DNA of 64,000 nt, taken from the IMG/VR virus record IMGVR_UViG_3300025669_002088, positions 61,742 through 125,741 of that record; one strand, 5' to 3'. Each line of letters begins with the position of its first letter. The stretch's first letter is position 1. The stretch is from a virus. Under the pieces are notes generated by a model that saw only the letters and a list, made by a program, of their open reading frames with translations, was not told the origin of the DNA and ran no database searches. The translations under genes were made by a program, and so were the position numbers. Shown in pieces: positions 15,609 through 23,654 of this stretch.

Positions 15609-16505
15609 ATGGCTGGACTACGTGTGATCACCGGGAGGGAGGACCAGCGTCTCGGGGTTGCCGATTACGTTTGGATAGATGAAAAAGGTACCTCCAGGGT
15701 CAAAACCCGCACGATCCCGGTCGCCTCAGGGAAAGGGGCTGACGTTCCGATCCTGGAACCCTGGACTACCTCAAGTAGCGCCTCAGACGAGCAGACCATC
15801 CTGTCCGTCTGCCACTACCTCCCGGACCCGGTACGCCCACAGCCCAGCTTCATCGCCCTGTGTGAGGTTCGGGATCCCCAGAACGTTCCAACAGACGACA
15901 ACAAACGAGCAGCCCTCAGGAAACACACCGCTGCGGAGGACTCCAGATTCTGGTGGGGCCTTTGCCAGCCCTACTGTCTGGAACCTCAGAGTAAGGTGGG
16001 CTGCCAAACCGTTGCCGAAAGGCATCTGGCGATGTGCGTGGACGCCGGGATCATGATCCACAGTGCCCAACATGATGACATCCTCGGCCATTGGGACTTC
16101 AAAGTGGGGTACCGGAGTTTGCCGACAAACATCGACCCGGAGCCTCCTGTCGCCCTGGTGGTTGCCGACCACCTCTGGATCGCCCGGTATCTTCTCAGTC
16201 GAGCTGCCCGAGAAATGGGTCTGACGGTGGTGTACCCGCACGGGTCCGTTGGTTCCGTGTTCTTCTCCTCGGAGGACATGCGGAACAAGGTAGTCTCCAC
16301 GCCCGACGTGGTCACAGAGGTGCGGAAGTACGCCAAGGGCCTCACCGTCCGGTCCCGTTTGTCCCTGGCCTTCGGAGGCCGTGTTTGTATCGAGATCAGG
16401 GGCTTCAAGGTCGACGCCGACCCCTACGTCACACTCAACCAGAGCATCCAAATGATCCTCATAGACACGGGAGATACGAATGGCAAAGAAGGTCGTGATA
16501 GTTGA
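15609..16505 (+). CDS. Degenerate glutamine synthetase homologue (probable pseudoenzyme)
   Basis: This 298-residue protein starts at an ATG behind AGGAGG. It follows the GSII layout: V-W-I-D-E-K-G-T-S-R-V-K-T-R-T, I-L-E-P-W-T, F-I-A-L-C-E-V, A-E-R-H-L-A-M-C-V-D-A-G, H-W-D-F-K-V-G, D-H-L-W-I-A-R-Y-L-L and S-S-E-D-M-R. Key catalytic positions are changed: the metal-binding E-Q-E-Y is C-Q-P-Y, the G-x-H-x-N-x-S histidine is lost, and the substrate-binding Arg region reads V-C-I-E-I-R. Normal GSII is about 350 residues, so the C terminus is also shortened. Classical glutamine synthesis is unlikely. It overlaps the deoxynucleoside kinase gene, hinting at a nucleotide-related or decoy role. Confidence 0.75.
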   Translation: MAGLRVITGREDQRLGVADYVWIDEKGTSRVKTRTIPVASGKGADVPILEPWTTSSSASDEQTILSVCHYLPDPVRPQPSFIALCEVRDPQNVPTDDNKRAALRKHTAAEDSRFWWGLCQPYCLEPQSKVGCQTVAERHLAMCVDAGIMIHSAQHDDILGHWDFKVGYRSLPTNIDPEPPVALVVADHLWIARYLLSRAAREMGLTVVYPHGSVGSVFFSSEDMRNKVVSTPDVVTEVRKYAKGLTVRSRLSLAFGGRVCIEIRGFKVDADPYVTLNQSIQMILIDTGDTNGKEGRDS

Positions 16506-17181
16506 AGGACTGATCAGCGCTGGAAAAACCACGCTGGCTCAAGAACTGGGTGTGGCGCTGGGCGAGGGCACCCTCACCCTGATCGAGCCGGATGAGAAGG
16601 ACAACGCCAATCCTTACCTGGCGGACTACTACTCGGATCCCAAGGCTTGGGCCTTCCCGATGCAAATTCACCTGTTGGCGATGAGGTACCGGATGCACCT
16701 TCACGCCCAGTGGCACGCCATGCAGGGCCACGGGCACGCCGTGCTGGATCGGAGTTACCAGGGCGACACAGCTTTCGCCAGGCTTCAACTCAAGAATGGG
16801 ATGATGAGTGACCGGGAGTTCAAAACCTATCAGACCCTGTACCACGGGATGACAGCATCAGTACTTCTCCCGACCGTGTGCCTCCACATCCTGGTGTCCC
16901 CAGAGGTCGCCCAAGAGCGCATAGCCAAGCGGATGAGGACTGAGCTGGGACGGGATTGTGAAAGCGGGATCAGCCTGGAGTACCTCCGGGATCTCGATCA
17001 GGAGATCAGCCACATGATCAGTGTTCTCCAACAACAAGGCGTCACAGTGTATCAGATCCCCTGGGAGGACGACCGGGCAACCCCTGAATCGAGGGCGAGT
17101 GCCGTTGACAGTATTGCCTCCCGGATCAAGAATCTCACCCCACCTGATCTGTTCCTGGACATGCACCGTCGTACTCTCTGA
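16480..17181 (+). CDS. Deoxynucleoside kinase
   Basis: This 233-residue protein carries the P-loop G-L-I-S-A-G-K-T-T-L at residues 9-18, the D-R-S-Y motif (about 90) and a lid region with R-I-A-K-R-M-R. Deoxynucleoside kinases phosphorylate deoxynucleosides to monophosphates, here probably supplying phage DNA synthesis together with the thymidine kinase at 20227. The ATG follows GGGAGA and overlaps the glutamine-synthetase-like gene by 26 nt. Substrate preference cannot be read from the sequence. Confidence 0.88.
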   Translation: MAKKVVIVEGLISAGKTTLAQELGVALGEGTLTLIEPDEKDNANPYLADYYSDPKAWAFPMQIHLLAMRYRMHLHAQWHAMQGHGHAVLDRSYQGDTAFARLQLKNGMMSDREFKTYQTLYHGMTASVLLPTVCLHILVSPEVAQERIAKRMRTELGRDCESGISLEYLRDLDQEISHMISVLQQQGVTVYQIPWEDDRATPESRASAVDSIASRIKNLTPPDLFLDMHRRTL

Positions 17182-17483
17182 ATCCTCCCAAAAGCCCCCG
17201 TTAAAGGGGTCGCCGGATGTGTCTGATAAGTTGGGGCCTTTTCAAAACTTTTCTGCCCCCTTGTCTAGTTTCAGGGTGAGAAACCGAAATCTGCGTCACC
17301 AGAGGTCAAACTTCAACCGGGGTTCTCATCTGAGGTGGGCAAGTTGGGGCTGGGTGAGGGCAAACTCGTAGCAGAGGCGGGACTTCCCCCTCTCATCCTA
17401 ATCATCTCCCGCTCATCCCCGGAAACATCTGAAGGGGCATCAGCCGGGATGTCCGTGCCCACCTGGGTCTTCGTAACGGGGTA
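17182..17483. other. Intergenic region between convergent genes
   Basis: I see no convincing gene here. CCCC/GGGG inverted repeats at both ends (about 17195-17210 and 17478-17498) could stop transcription from either side, but neither has a clear T-run. There are no repeats or RNA motifs I recognise. Confidence 0.4.
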
Positions 17484-18824
17484 TCATCCCCCCTTTTTGG
17501 GGTCCGTTATGAAGCGGATTTCTAACCCGTGGATATGTTTGAATAAATCCAGGACCCCGGCAACGGGGGACTCGGGTGGCAGAGTGACAGGTGCCTCGGG
17601 AGAGACCGACTCAACCTCCTCGACCCGGTGCCTCAAGGCTATCACCTCATCGATCAAGGGGCGTATCAACCCTGCCAGCTTCTCCTCCACCAGGGATGCC
17701 AGGGTCATCAGGTCATCGTTGGGGGCAGGGGTGGGAGCCGGGGCAGAGGTGGGAGCTTCCTCCGTCCCCTGAGCCTCCACTTGCTCAGGGTTGGTCTCAT
17801 CCAGGTACTCGGTGATGGCCATCACCGAGGTCACGTATCGTGTGCCAATGTGAAGGTGCTTGACGTGACCCGTTTTGCAGAGGGTGATCAGGTCCAACTC
17901 GGGAGCGTGCTGCTTCAGATAGGCACTGGCCTTATTAGCGTCCAGGTGTCGTGCCCATTCCCCCAACACGTCTGCCCGAACATCCACGGCAAGGGTATGG
18001 GGTAGCATCAACCCGAAAAGCGCCCTGGATTGTGCGTACAACTGCTTGAGGTTTGGCCAGGGGAGATCCTCGGCCTGTACCTTGATCAGGACTCGTCGCA
18101 GCCAGTTCCCCTGGCATTTGTGTCGCCATGCCTTGTCCTTGAGCCAACGGGCACGGAGACGATCGATCTCGTCTCCAGCCATCTCCTTGGTAGGGAGAGA
18201 GGCACCCTTCATCAGGTCAGGCACCCGCAGCGCTGCAGCGGGATTGTCCTCTGCGAAAAGGTCCACCATGACGGTGGCATCCTTGAGGCCCTGCTTGAGA
18301 TCCTCTGCGATCTTCTCCGGTTGCACGGGCAGCCCCTGGCGCACCCAGGAGATGATGCCATGTACGGATTTGGCAGAGACGGTGACCTTCGGTCCCAGGG
18401 CCGTTTGCACGGCGGCTTCGACCTCGGCTGCTTTGGGAACCCTGCCCCCGAGCATCTCCATGTGGACGTAGTCCTTGGCGGTCTCCGTAACCCTCCCCTT
18501 GGGCACCCCCTTCGACGGTTGTCGGGCCGGGGGTAGTATCCCGTGCATCCGTAGGAGGGGTTCGGCTTTGCTCCACTTCCGTGGGATGACGGCAATGGGG
18601 ACGGGCTTCTCCTTCGCAGCCTTGTTGACCTCATGGTAGAGGCTGTGACTGATGATATCTCGGATGACCAGGACTGCATCGCAGTCCGAGGGGATTCCCC
18701 TGAAAGGGTCACCATCCAAATCCGAGATGTACCACCCGACCGTGAGGTCGTTCTTTTCGAGCTTCCTGGAGAGATTACCGTACACGAGGGAACGGGCACC
18801 TCCGGCGACAAGTATCTTTTTCAT
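17484..18824 (-). CDS. DUF2325-like N-terminal domain protein
   Basis: This 446-residue protein starts at an ATG behind CGGAGG. Residues 1-90 form a nucleotide-fold-like domain: I-L-V-A-G-G-A...D-A-V-L-V-I-R-D-I-I-S-H and later P-I-A-V-I. This resembles DUF2325. The middle (100-300) is helical and basic without recognised motifs. Residues 340-370 are Thr/Pro/Ala-rich linker, followed by a predicted coiled coil (L-I-D-E-V-I-A-L-R-H-R-V-E-E-V-E). It may be a DNA-binding or scaffolding protein; the function is unknown. Confidence 0.65.
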   Translation of the reverse strand: MKKILVAGGARSLVYGNLSRKLEKNDLTVGWYISDLDGDPFRGIPSDCDAVLVIRDIISHSLYHEVNKAAKEKPVPIAVIPRKWSKAEPLLRMHGILPPARQPSKGVPKGRVTETAKDYVHMEMLGGRVPKAAEVEAAVQTALGPKVTVSAKSVHGIISWVRQGLPVQPEKIAEDLKQGLKDATVMVDLFAEDNPAAALRVPDLMKGASLPTKEMAGDEIDRLRARWLKDKAWRHKCQGNWLRRVLIKVQAEDLPWPNLKQLYAQSRALFGLMLPHTLAVDVRADVLGEWARHLDANKASAYLKQHAPELDLITLCKTGHVKHLHIGTRYVTSVMAITEYLDETNPEQVEAQGTEEAPTSAPAPTPAPNDDLMTLASLVEEKLAGLIRPLIDEVIALRHRVEEVESVSPEAPVTLPPESPVAGVLDLFKHIHGLEIRFITDPKKGG

Positions 18825-18886
18825 GAGCACCTCCGTACCCTTAACTACTCCAAGGGGCCGGAAGATGATCTCTTAGGGGTTCGGGC

Positions 18887-20227
18887 TTACTCCCCGAACA
18901 GGTCTAGGATGAGGTTGCTCTCATCAGTTTCAGTACTCTTCTGTGAGGAGGAGGGCGCACCCCCTAAACGGGTCAGGGCGAGATCCAGATAATCTTCTTG
19001 AAGATCAATCCCTATGTAGTCCCTGCCGAAACGCATTGTTACGACTCCCGTGGTTGCCGAACCCGAAAAAGGATCAAGTACAGTACAAGGGATAGGTTTT
19101 TCAAGGGCACAGGCACAGGAAGCCTGCCATCCAACAGTTCGTTTTTGGATTGTGTCCGTTAGGGGTGACGACGATTGTCCTCTTTTGTAACTACCCTCCC
19201 CAGCAAGTTCTCCGGGTATACCCTTGGGGATCATTTTGTCCTTGCGCCAGTCACGCCCCCCTTCCTTTTCTATCACCCGTTCCCACTGTGCCCCACAGGC
19301 CGGACAGCAACCCTTTTCGCTCGTTCCCGCTTTGATCATAGGTTCAACCAGGGCTTCCGGCCATACGGCGAAATGAGCACCTCTATAAGGCTGTGTACTG
19401 ATTGTCCAAACAGAACGCCTATTTCGTTTCCCATCAGGGGTATCCTGAGCACTTACCTCACGAGATACCGTTGACCAAGCTTGACGCAACTGTCCCTGAC
19501 GAGAAATAACATCTTTAGGACGCCCAACAGGTCTCCTTAATGGTTTCATTACCGCAGGCTCTCGAAGTGCCTCATTGTCGTAGAAATACCGTTTCGATTT
19601 CGACAACATGAAAATGTATTCATGTTGTCGGGTGCAGCGATCCCGCACGGGTTCTGGCATGGGGTTAGGTTTACAAAAAATGATATCCTGACGTAACCAC
19701 CACCCATCCGCTTGAAGTGCAAAGGCCACCCTCCAGGGAGTGCCAACCAGATCCTTAGGCTTTAAACCAGAGGTTGTTTTGCCCCTACCAATCCCACTCT
19801 TTCCATGAAGCCCTGAGGCATGCTTACCCCCTGTTGATCCCCCCCACTTCCCGTCATTCGCATAACTGTCCCCAAGATTCAGCCACGCTGTCCCGTCTTT
19901 GCGGAGTATCCGATGTAACTCGCGAAACACCAATATAATGTGGATGACATAGAGCGCAGGGGTCGGCTCTGCACCTAATTCCCCTAGCCATGCCCCACAC
20001 TTAACACATGATGCGTCCTTCCACAGATGGTCACATCCGGGTTCTCCGCCCCACACCTGAGGAGGCGTTCCATAGTCACGAAGACCCCAAAAAGGAGGAC
20101 TGGTGCAAATGGTGTGGACACTCTCAGCGGGTAATTGCCGAAGCGTGTCTATGACGTTAGCACCGTAGTAAAGATCCGCTTTCGGGGGGTCGTCCCCAAG
20201 AGGAGCAAATACAGTGACAGGATCCAT
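18887..20227 (-). CDS. DNA methyltransferase, beta class, probably N4-cytosine
   Basis: This complete 446-residue enzyme has motif IV T-S-P-P-F-W (about residue 49) near the N terminus and the SAM-binding D-P-F-S-G-S-A-T-T-G near the C terminus, which is the beta-class order. The S-P-P-F/W form is usual for N4-cytosine methyltransferases. The middle, with a four-Cys cluster and a W-T-I-S-T-Q-P-Y segment, likely recognises the target. The start is the ATG overlapping the thymidine kinase stop by one base. In contrast to the split array at 36-45 kb, this is a normal one-piece enzyme. A role in hiding phage DNA from restriction is likely. Confidence 0.88.
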   Translation of the reverse strand: MDPVTVFAPLGDDPPKADLYYGANVIDTLRQLPAESVHTICTSPPFWGLRDYGTPPQVWGGEPGCDHLWKDASCVKCGAWLGELGAEPTPALYVIHIILVFRELHRILRKDGTAWLNLGDSYANDGKWGGSTGGKHASGLHGKSGIGRGKTTSGLKPKDLVGTPWRVAFALQADGWWLRQDIIFCKPNPMPEPVRDRCTRQHEYIFMLSKSKRYFYDNEALREPAVMKPLRRPVGRPKDVISRQGQLRQAWSTVSREVSAQDTPDGKRNRRSVWTISTQPYRGAHFAVWPEALVEPMIKAGTSEKGCCPACGAQWERVIEKEGGRDWRKDKMIPKGIPGELAGEGSYKRGQSSSPLTDTIQKRTVGWQASCACALEKPIPCTVLDPFSGSATTGVVTMRFGRDYIGIDLQEDYLDLALTRLGGAPSSSQKSTETDESNLILDLFGE

Positions 20228-20781
20228 CAGGACTCCTTTGGGGGTGTGAAGTGTTCGTGGCACCGGGCTGCGTATTCGGCCTTAGCCCCGCACTCTATCT
20301 GTTCCGTTGACTCGGTCAAACGCTGGGATCTAGTCGCCTCACCACCACACACGGTGCAGATGGCAGTGAGCTTGAGAAATTTGTCAGCCAGGGCGAGCAG
20401 TTGAGGCATCGAGCCAAAAGGCACCCCACGGTAATCCAGATCCAACCCTGCCACAATGACCCGGATACCTCGGTCAACCATGGACTGACACACGGGCACA
20501 ATGTCGGAATCGAAAAACTGAGCCTCGTCTATCCCCACAACATCCACGTGAGGTTCCCGATGAACAAGGCTAAGGATTTCCGCAGCGCACCCCACCTCCG
20601 TTGCAGGAAATTCGGATTGCACATGAGAAGCTAATCGCCCCCCTGAACGGGTGTCCGTTTGGGGCTTTACTGCTAGTGTGTGCTGTTGATCGTTCTGTGC
20701 ATTTTGTAAACGGTGTATCAACTTCACCGTTTTTCCCGAAAACATGCAGCCGCAGATCAACTCTAACTGACCTAATCGCAT
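20227..20781 (-). CDS. tdk: Thymidine kinase
   Basis: This 184-residue type II thymidine kinase has the P-loop G-C-M-F-S-G-K-T (residues 11-18), the D-E-A-Q-F-F Walker B/active-site motif and a zinc site formed by C-T-V-C and a late C-H-E-H. It phosphorylates thymidine to dTMP for phage DNA synthesis. Its length is normal for the family. A -10-like GTAGAGTAAG lies about 20 nt upstream of the ATG. It is translationally coupled to the methyltransferase that follows. Confidence 0.93.
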   Translation of the reverse strand: MRLGQLELICGCMFSGKTVKLIHRLQNAQNDQQHTLAVKPQTDTRSGGRLASHVQSEFPATEVGCAAEILSLVHREPHVDVVGIDEAQFFDSDIVPVCQSMVDRGIRVIVAGLDLDYRGVPFGSMPQLLALADKFLKLTAICTVCGGEATRSQRLTESTEQIECGAKAEYAARCHEHFTPPKES

Positions 20782-20818
20782 CGACCCCTCCCGTTCCTCT
20801 TACTCTACCCGGAAAAGG

Positions 20819-21265
20819 CTAATGAGGGTGGGCTTCCTGCATCATTAAATAAACGGAAGCAATACGATTGATGGTGCTACGGGGGTCGCAGGCAACGGGT
20901 GTGAGGATTTTGCGTAGCTGGCGTACCTGTTGAGCGATCTCGGCAGGTGACTCCCCGTCATGGAAGTTTTCCATTGTCCCCCGAGCGAACTCGGCTACAC
21001 CCTCCAAGGCATCGGTGTAAACACCGTTTGGAGTGTCCAGGGTCACGCCCTCGTCCCCGAGGGCCTCTATGGTCAGTAGATGCTTGTGAATGCAGTCGGG
21101 ACAGAGCTTGTAGGGATGGAGGAGGTGGTCCTCTAACAGGACACACTGCTTCAGGATCTCTCGGACGTTGAACAGGGGGTCCATCAGTGTCAGCCGCTCT
21201 TGCTGATACTTGACCGCCAGCCTACGGACGGCTGCTGCATGACGGCGTGCTGCGATTCTACCCAT
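20819..21265 (-). CDS. Helical protein with RIASVYL and RLAVKYQ motifs
   Basis: This 148-residue protein carries two copies of the recurring motif: V-R-R-L-A-V-K-Y near the N terminus and I-N-R-I-A-S-V-Y-L near the C terminus. The centre has C-P-D-C-I-H and acidic helices. It starts at an ATG behind ACTCC; the ribosome site is weak. The function is unknown, but the motif links it to the 8693-11722 cluster. Confidence 0.65.
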   Translation of the reverse strand: MGRIAARRHAAAVRRLAVKYQQERLTLMDPLFNVREILKQCVLLEDHLLHPYKLCPDCIHKHLLTIEALGDEGVTLDTPNGVYTDALEGVAEFARGTMENFHDGESPAEIAQQVRQLRKILTPVACDPRSTINRIASVYLMMQEAHPH

Positions 21266-21303
21266 GGAGTCGTTCCCCCTATCCGGGGTAGAGGATAGAG
21301 CAG

Positions 21304-21885
21304 CTATTGACCTTCAAGCTTCCTGACCTTCTCGGCGTCGCTCCGTCGCATTTTCTCGTCAGCGGCGTCAACCACACGAAGCTTGGCCCTCTTTTCCCCC
21401 TTGTACCGCAGGTTCCCCTCAGGTGTCCGTTCCTTCGTGTCAGGATCGATCCGCCGTGAAGTGAGTCCCTTTGCCCCAGGCTTGACAGCTTTGACGAGCC
21501 TGGGATCGATATGGTCGATGGCGATGTCCCATTGAAGCTCTACGGACAGGCCAGCACCGATCAACATGGGGGACCCATCGGGCATGATCGTGGGGTAGGG
21601 TCTGCGAAGGAGCGTAACGCCACCATATGCCTGGAGTTCTATGTCTAGGGACTTCACAGGGATCAGCGTTTCCGGGGCCGTGAATGCCAGTCCGAACTTC
21701 ACGGCGACCCGCTTGTCACCCACACCGATCCAGGATGGCGTGACGACCATGTTCCAGGGGTGGACCACGATCCGTATGGTCTGGGAGTCGATGATACGCT
21801 GGATGGTTTCCTGTTCATCCTCTGACATCGGAACGTACAGACCGTGCGGATTTCCGCCCCCGAAAATGTTTTTATCCTTGGCCAT
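21304..21885 (-). CDS. Unknown beta-rich protein with basic tail
   Basis: This 193-residue protein uses the ATG that overlaps the stop of the cold-shock gene. The central 120 residues look beta-rich (I-R-I-V-V-H-P-W-N-M-V-V...V-A-V-K-F-G-L-A-F). The last 45 residues are strongly charged, Lys/Arg/Asp-rich and probably helical. No family was recognised. Confidence 0.65.
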   Translation of the reverse strand: MAKDKNIFGGGNPHGLYVPMSEDEQETIQRIIDSQTIRIVVHPWNMVVTPSWIGVGDKRVAVKFGLAFTAPETLIPVKSLDIELQAYGGVTLLRRPYPTIMPDGSPMLIGAGLSVELQWDIAIDHIDPRLVKAVKPGAKGLTSRRIDPDTKERTPEGNLRYKGEKRAKLRVVDAADEKMRRSDAEKVRKLEGQ

Positions 21886-22379
21886 CACACATCTCCACAA
21901 ATCCGAATGTGACAAGCTCTAGGCTTGCCCTGCCTGACGCCCGCAAAAAACATCACGGACTGACTTGGGATGGGGAGTCTCCCCTCCACCACTTCACTAC
22001 GATGGAGATGGTAGACAACATCGTCCTCACCCCGGATAAAACCGTACCCTCGTGTGACATCAAAGGTGTCGACTTTTCCGGCGACAGGAAGGGGTGATTT
22101 CAGCCTGGTGACCGTTTTCGCCCGTGACTGCAAAGAGGACGTGTCCATTTCCACCTCTACCTCCTCCCCAAGGATCGGAGGCGGCGGAGCTTCGGCCCAC
22201 TGACAGGACAACGCACACGCTGCACATACCGGGTTGACAGTCCATTCCGTTGGCGGGTGGAACACCCGTAGATGGAAAAAGACCTCGTCGCCCGAGTCCG
22301 GTTGCAGGAAGCCATACATCCTTTCGGGGATGTACTTTGCGACCCGCATCAGAGATGTTGGTGCGGTAACCTTACTCAT
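21885..22379 (-). CDS. Double cold-shock-domain protein
   Basis: This 164-residue protein contains two cold-shock-type beta barrels. The first (about 10-45) has Y-G-F-L and V-F-F-H; the second (about 100-150) has G-Y-G-F-I and V-V-Y-H-L-H, the positions of the RNP1 and RNP2 nucleic-acid-binding motifs. The linker holds C-A-A-C...C. Cold-shock domains bind single-stranded RNA or DNA. Single-domain proteins of about 70 residues are usual, so a doubled version with a linker is less common. Confidence 0.75.
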   Translation of the reverse strand: MSKVTAPTSLMRVAKYIPERMYGFLQPDSGDEVFFHLRVFHPPTEWTVNPVCAACALSCQWAEAPPPPILGEEVEVEMDTSSLQSRAKTVTRLKSPLPVAGKVDTFDVTRGYGFIRGEDDVVYHLHRSEVVEGRLPIPSQSVMFFAGVRQGKPRACHIRICGDV

Positions 22380-22382
22380 GGA

Positions 22383-22910
22383 TCAGGCCAGGGCCTTCTC
22401 CAGAGCCTTCAGGATCTCTTTCTTGGTGTCGTCCATGGTCACATGGACCGCCAGGGCATCTGCGATCTCCAAGAGCCTCGTCTTGTTCGTCTTGGACGAG
22501 AACTCGGGAACCACGTACTCGGGCTTGGCCTCAGGGTCCGCCTCTACCTCAGGCTCCTGTTCCTCTTTGACCTCTGGCTTGGCATCCAGAGCCGCCTCGA
22601 CCGCTTCCTCGTCCTCTAGGATGAGGTCGTCCACGTTCTCAGGTTCGTCTTCCAGCTTGTCCTCAGGCACCGCTTCGACCTCGGGCTCTTCCTCGGCCAA
22701 TGCCGGGTCGGGTTCCGCAGGAGGCACGACCTCAGGTTCGGCCTCGATGACAGGCTCCGGCTCCACCACGGGGACCTCTACCTCGGGAAGCGCCTGGGTG
22801 GGGATAGGGATGCCCCGCTTACGGAACAGGGCCTCGGCCTCCAACTGCTCCCTTGCGTTGGCGGCGATTGAACGTCCCCGTGCAGATGGGGGTGTAAACA
22901 AATTAGACAT
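22383..22910 (-). CDS. Acidic Pro/Glu/Val-rich protein with C-terminal SAP/LEM-like helix pair
   Basis: This 175-residue protein has a basic N terminus (1-35), a long acidic low-complexity region of Pro-Glu-Val repeats (40-135) and a C-terminal L-L-E-I-A-D-A-L...T-K-K-E-I-L-K-A-L-E segment. That segment resembles the HeH/LEM or SAP helix-extension-helix used for DNA binding. The ATG is four bases after the next upstream stop on the other side of an AGGAGGACG site. Similar acidic linkers occur in proteins at 44125, 58186 and 61964. Confidence 0.65.
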   Translation of the reverse strand: MSNLFTPPSARGRSIAANAREQLEAEALFRKRGIPIPTQALPEVEVPVVEPEPVIEAEPEVVPPAEPDPALAEEEPEVEAVPEDKLEDEPENVDDLILEDEEAVEAALDAKPEVKEEQEPEVEADPEAKPEYVVPEFSSKTNKTRLLEIADALAVHVTMDDTKKEILKALEKALA

Positions 22911-22926
22911 GACGTCCTCCTCTTCC

Positions 22927-23295
22927 TCAAATCAGTTTGAACAAACCACCCAGGATCAATCCGAATACCCTCGAGATTTTCACCAGGAAGTCATGAGCAG
23001 CAGTTTTCTTGTCCGCCTCGGCGTTCTGGAGTTCCGCCAGTATATCACTGGACACCCGCAGATTTGCCCAGGGCATATCCGGCACCTTGTTTTTCTTCAG
23101 ATCTTTGACCACATTGATGGCCATGACGATCCCCTCGGGACCAAACTTCTCGATTGCATCGGCGGCCAACGCCAGGACTGACTTCTGCCAGCCCTTGGAC
23201 TTGTCAATGACACCGTCCAATTCGTCCGTGATCTTGTCGATGACCTTCTGTCCAAGAATAGGAAGCAACTTCTCTAGCAGCTTGTCAAAATCCAT
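22927..23295 (-). CDS. Small helical protein with hydrophobic C terminus
   Basis: This 122-residue helical protein ends in the hydrophobic V-F-G-L-I-L-G-G-L-F-K-L-I. It might associate with membrane, as some small lysis proteins do, but it is too polar elsewhere for a typical holin. It lies 2 nt after the lipoprotein gene and upstream of the acidic protein in one operon. Confidence 0.6.
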   Translation of the reverse strand: MDFDKLLEKLLPILGQKVIDKITDELDGVIDKSKGWQKSVLALAADAIEKFGPEGIVMAINVVKDLKKNKVPDMPWANLRVSSDILAELQNAEADKKTAAHDFLVKISRVFGLILGGLFKLI

Positions 23296-23297
23296 GA

Positions 23298-23654
23298 TCA
23301 GTTACCTCTCTTCAGGCACAGTGACTCAGGCAACGGAATGACAGGCGGCTCTTTCGGGGGCCGTTTTTTCGACAACCCACCCAGGTACAATGACATCGCT
23401 TTATGCCAGGGTACCCTCGCCTGTACCGTCACGACCTTGTCCGCAGCATCCCGGCAAACATCAGTCGTAAACTGACCAGCCACGCACACACAATGCTGCT
23501 GGATGAAGATCTCCAGGGAAGCTGCAGGTTGTAGAGCCGCCTGCTCCATGAAGTCCATCTCGGTGCGGTAGACAGCCTCGTCCCGCACGAGACATGTGGA
23601 GGAGCACCCCCACAACAGAGCCGCAGAAATCACGAAGACCACAAAAGTACGCAT
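23298..23654 (-). CDS. Small lipoprotein
   Basis: This 118-residue protein has a short signal sequence with lipobox (L-L-W-G-C, Cys17) and several further Cys residues (C-V-C, C-R-D, C-L). A Pro/Lys-rich segment near residue 100 could span periplasm. An outer-membrane spanin-type lysis role is possible but not shown. Its start lies inside the tail of the IscB reading frame, so the IscB element inserted just upstream of it. Confidence 0.7.
   Translation of the reverse strand: MRTFVVFVISAALLWGCSSTCLVRDEAVYRTEMDFMEQAALQPAASLEIFIQQHCVCVAGQFTTDVCRDAADKVVTVQARVPWHKAMSLYLGGLSKKRPPKEPPVIPLPESLCLKRGN

Noticed and set aside
17195-17225. Rho-independent terminator after the deoxynucleoside kinase
   Set aside because: CCCCC/GGGG pairing exists but the loop is short and no T-run follows, so it is not listed as a terminator.
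22234-23181. 315-residue plus-strand Ser-rich frame
   Set aside because: It is the complement of the acidic Pro/Glu repeat region of the gene at 22383; composition is an artefact.
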